Assembly: GCA_000431135.1 (NCBI GenBank) | Contig: HF987893.1 | Coordinates: forward strand, 20,123-37,049 | Length of the DNA stretch: 16,927 bases | Source: Clostridium sp. CAG:590 | GTDB lineage: Bacteria; Bacillota; Clostridia; Lachnospirales; Lachnospiraceae | Reading direction: 5' to 3' | Part shown: positions 14,937 through 16,927 of the stretch, piece by piece | Position numbering within the stretch: the stretch's first letter is position 1 | How the letters are laid out: the number at the start of each line of letters is the position of its first letter | Position numbers and translations under genes: made by a program | The notes under the pieces: model-generated | What the model saw: the letters and a program-made list of their open reading frames with translations, nothing else | Databases searched by the model: none | Told to the model about the DNA's origin: nothing

Positions 14937-15803
14937 TCAATAATTAAAACTCTTAACTAATTGACCAATTACCAGATTCCATCCATCTGCCATAATAAAC
15001 AATAATATCTTAAAAGGCATCGATATCGTAGTTGGCGGCAGCATCATCATACCCATCGCCATCAAAGTAGACGCAACAACCATATCTATAATGATAAATG
15101 GAATATATATCACAAATCCTATAATAAAGGATTTTCTAAGCTCTCCTAACATAAATGCCGGAATCAGAACTGCATTCGGAATATCATCCGTTTTTTCAAC
15201 CGTTTCAACCTTTGACATCTCAAGAAAAAAATTCACATCTTTTGTCTCTACATTATTCAACATAAAATCCCGCAACGGCTGCATACATGCTTTTAGTCCT
15301 TCTTCCTGTGTGATCTCTCCTTTGGAAAGCGGATCAATACCTTCCGTCTTAATACGTTCCATAGTAGGCGTCATTATAAAAAGGGTTAAAAACAACGCAA
15401 GCCCTATCAGCACATTATTGGGTGGCGCCGATTGTGTACCAAGTGCAGTCCTCAAAAAATGGAATACAACAATAATTCTGGTAAAAGACGTCATCATAAT
15501 AACGATTGATGGAGCTATGGAAATAACAGTAATTACTAACAGCATCTGCAAAGTGCCTGCCAATGTTCCCTGATCATTAGAGGTATCCACCGTAACACCG
15601 AGAGAAAACGGGACATCATTTTCAAGATTGTTAATATTCTCTGTCTGCTCACCACTTATATTCTCCGTCGTTGCGGTTGCTTTTACCTGATATCCAACAC
15701 AAAGCACAGAGAATATAATGATGTAAGCAATTATAAATTTTTTAAAATGAATTTTTTTTAATATTTTTTTAAGTTTCAAACTATTCTTTATCTTGTTTTT
15801 CAT
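14937..15803 (-). CDS. fliP: Flagellar export gate protein FliP
   Basis: FliP (288 residues) is the main pore-forming subunit of the FliPQR core. It has a cleavable-type N-terminal signal with an unusually long basic start (about 1-24, roughly eleven Lys) followed by a hydrophobic stretch (about 25-42). A polar segment of Thr, Glu and Asn follows, then the conserved FliP domain with MMTSFTRIIVVFHFLRTALGTQSAPPN near 104-130 and LIGLALFLTLFIMTP just after. It starts at ATG 15803 inside fliO (23-base overlap) with no clear ribosome binding site, so it probably relies on coupling with fliO. Codons about 9-24 are very A-rich and hold runs of seven and eight A. The reading frame is intact here. Confidence 0.95.
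   Translation of the reverse strand: MKNKIKNSLKLKKILKKIHFKKFIIAYIIIFSVLCVGYQVKATATTENISGEQTENINNLENDVPFSLGVTVDTSNDQGTLAGTLQMLLVITVISIAPSIVIMMTSFTRIIVVFHFLRTALGTQSAPPNNVLIGLALFLTLFIMTPTMERIKTEGIDPLSKGEITQEEGLKACMQPLRDFMLNNVETKDVNFFLEMSKVETVEKTDDIPNAVLIPAFMLGELRKSFIIGFVIYIPFIIIDMVVASTLMAMGMMMLPPTTISMPFKILLFIMADGWNLVIGQLVKSFNY
15752..15770 (-). repeat. Homopolymeric A tracts (A8 and A7) in the start of fliP
   Basis: On the coding strand there is a run of eight A (15759-15752) and one of seven A (15770-15764), four bases apart. A further run of six A lies at 15743-15738. All are in the first 25 codons of fliP, and a one-base slip in any of them would shift the frame ahead of every membrane helix. 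Confidence 0.7.
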
Positions 15804-16149
15804 TTTTTATCTTATCCAATATGTGTTTAAAATTAATTGGCTCCAATGACGTTTCGTGTAATACGATCTCATCCTCATCCAATTCTTTCAAAAGTGTAAT
15901 CTCGTCTTTTCCTACTGCTAAAGCAAGATAATGATTGCCGATCTTAACAATTTCAATCATCTTATTGTTTGATATCCGAAACACTTCAATCACTTTAATA
16001 TTACTTTTTTTATTCAAAGCATTCGCTTGATATGTTCCGGTAATTCTGGCTGCAATATATGCAAGAAACAGGACAAAGAAAAACAATAGAATCGCACAAA
16101 TCAGTTGCACAACACTTTGTATTCTAGAAGACGACTGTACCAACACCAT
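15781..16149 (-). CDS. fliO: Flagellar biosynthesis protein FliO (FliZ of Firmicutes)
   Basis: FliO is a small membrane protein that helps assemble or stabilise the FliP ring. The protein (122 residues from ATG 16149) has one membrane segment (about 15-37, with LLFFFVLFLAYIAARITG) and a short cytoplasmic domain. That domain has the family pattern IKVIEVFRISNNKMIEIVKIGNHYLALAVGKDEITLL, followed by a charged tail. The open frame can start at TTG 16158 inside cheY. ATG 16149 lies one base after the cheY stop (TAATATG) and is the more natural coupled start. Neither has a strong ribosome binding site. Its order cheY-fliO-fliP matches the Bacillus cheY-fliZ-fliP arrangement. Confidence 0.88.
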   Translation of the reverse strand: MVLVQSSSRIQSVVQLICAILLFFFVLFLAYIAARITGTYQANALNKKSNIKVIEVFRISNNKMIEIVKIGNHYLALAVGKDEITLLKELDEDEIVLHETSLEPINFKHILDKIKNEKQDKE

Positions 16150-16150
16150 A

Positions 16151-16513
16151 TTATTCAACAGCTTTCTTAACTGCTTCTAAGACACGATCCGGCTGGAACG
16201 GTTTTACAATAAAATCTCTTGCTCCGGATTGAATACTCTCAATAACCATAGCCTGCTGTCCCATTGCAGAGCACATAACAACACTTGCATTCGGATCTGC
16301 CTCTTTGATCTTCTTAAGTGCCTGAATACCATCCATTTCCGGCATAGTAATATCCATTAAAACAAGATCCGGTTGTGTCTCCGCATATTTTTCTACTGCC
16401 TTCACACCATTTTCTGCCTCTCCGGCAATCGTATATCCATTCTTGACCAAAATATCTTTGATCATCATTCGCATAAATGCAGCATCATCACAAATTAAAA
16501 TACTCTTAGCCAT
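16151..16513 (-). CDS. cheY: Chemotaxis response regulator CheY
   Basis: CheY (120 residues) is a single receiver domain. Phosphorylated by CheA, it binds the flagellar switch and changes motor rotation. The acidic pair Asp9-Asp10 binds metal, Asp54 is the phosphorylation site (LVLMDITMPEMDG), Ser82 is the conserved Ser/Thr (VVMCSAMGQ), and Lys104 is in the usual FIVKPF. There is no output domain. It starts at ATG 16513, with GGAGAAT about 10 bases upstream. It sits between the switch gene fliN/fliY and fliO, as in Bacillus subtilis, rather than beside cheA. In this pathway CheC, and FliY if present, would dephosphorylate it. Confidence 0.96.
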   Translation of the reverse strand: MAKSILICDDAAFMRMMIKDILVKNGYTIAGEAENGVKAVEKYAETQPDLVLMDITMPEMDGIQALKKIKEADPNASVVMCSAMGQQAMVIESIQSGARDFIVKPFQPDRVLEAVKKAVE

Positions 16514-16543
16514 ATTATCTTATTCTCCATTTCATATAATAGT

Positions 16544-16927
16544 TTATTCTTTAATGATCTCAGTTACCCTGACACCAAAACTTTCTTCAATTACAACAAC
16601 TTCACCTTTGGCAACCAATTTTCCATTCACCAAAACATCAATCGGTTCCCCTGCAATCTTATCTAGTTCGATAATGGTTCCCGGAGCAAATTCCAATATC
16701 TCTTTTATGCTCTTCTTAGTTCTTCCAAGTTCAACAGTTACCTCAAGTGGAACATCCATGATCAGATCAATATTCTCCTGTTGCGTGATTGGATTCACTC
16801 CCATATTAAACGGTTGAAATTGTACAGGTTGTACATTGACATCCTGTGCCGGCGGTACATAATTATATGCCATCTGTTGTCCTCCAGGCATTTGTCCCAT
16901 TCCCATCATTGGCTGTGCCATCATAGG
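16544..16927 (-). CDS. fliN: Flagellar motor switch protein FliN or C-terminal part of FliY, 5' end cut
   Basis: The frame is open to the high-coordinate edge (the first full codon, 16927-16925, is Pro), so the true start is probably outside. The visible 127 or so residues begin with a linker rich in Met, Gln, Gly and Pro (MMAQPMMGMGQMPGGQQM) and a Val/Gln/Pro stretch. They end in a complete FliN/SpoA domain: LIMDVPLEVTVELGRTKKSI, ILEFAPGTIIELDKIAGEPIDVLVNGKLVAKGEVVVIEESFGVRVTEI. This domain forms the lower C-ring of the motor switch. In Firmicutes the same domain usually closes FliY, whose N-terminal part is a CheC-like CheY-P phosphatase. The long linker and the cheY neighbour suggest FliY, but the missing part is needed to decide. 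A stand-alone FliN starting at ATG 16924 or 16921 cannot be excluded. Confidence 0.9.
   Translation of the reverse strand, partial: PMMAQPMMGMGQMPGGQQMAYNYVPPAQDVNVQPVQFQPFNMGVNPITQQENIDLIMDVPLEVTVELGRTKKSIKEILEFAPGTIIELDKIAGEPIDVLVNGKLVAKGEVVVIEESFGVRVTEIIKE

Noticed and set aside
1..16927. Mobile elements, CRISPR arrays, defence genes, tRNA or rRNA
   Set aside because: All sequence is accounted for by a continuous minus-strand motility gene run. No repeat arrays, transposase motifs, or RNA gene features were seen.

Overview
The window is one unbroken run of minus-strand genes from the flagellar/chemotaxis (fla/che) supra-operon of an AT-rich Gram-positive anaerobe, most likely a motile clostridium of the Lachnospiraceae (Roseburia/Agathobacter/Lachnospira type). 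This placement is inferred from gene order, low GC, strong AGGAGG-type ribosome binding sites, the coexistence of CheC, CheD and CheB, and a FapA/DUF342 protein followed by a DUF6115-like protein after sigD. I did not place the organism by database search. No rRNA, tRNA, mobile element, CRISPR array or plus-strand gene could be supported.

Read in the direction of transcription (high to low coordinates), the window opens inside the switch gene fliN/fliY (16927-16544) and cheY (16513-16151). The export gate follows: fliO, fliP, fliQ, fliR, flhB and flhA (16149-10598). Next come the two regulators of flagellar placement and number, flhF and flhG (10608-8475), and a PilZ c-di-GMP receptor (8469-7747). 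The only intergenic gap of more than about 40 bases follows, and it carries a consensus extended -10 sequence. Then comes the chemotaxis block cheB, cheA, cheW, cheC and cheD (7657-3435). A small two-helix membrane protein (3423-3130) precedes the flagellar sigma factor sigD (3096-2332). The tail is fapA (2310-709), a small highly charged protein (690-358), and a membrane-anchored DUF6115-like protein cut by the window edge (344-1).

The genes act together. FliO/P/Q/R, FlhB and FlhA form the flagellar type III export gate. FlhF and FlhG set where and how many flagella are built. CheA, CheW, CheY, CheB, CheC, CheD and FliN/FliY carry the chemotaxis signal from receptors to the motor switch. The PilZ protein probably links motility to c-di-GMP. 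SigD would switch on late flagellar genes. Genes are packed with overlaps or gaps of a few bases, so translational coupling is likely throughout. No stretch longer than about 71 bases lacks a gene.

The points most worth a second look are a CheB that lacks its receiver domain, the internal promoter candidate in front of it, homopolymeric A tracts at the start of fliP, and three small or poorly understood proteins around sigD and fapA. Several starts are moved here from the longest open frame to better-supported ATG codons (cheB, cheW, flhG, sigD, fliO).
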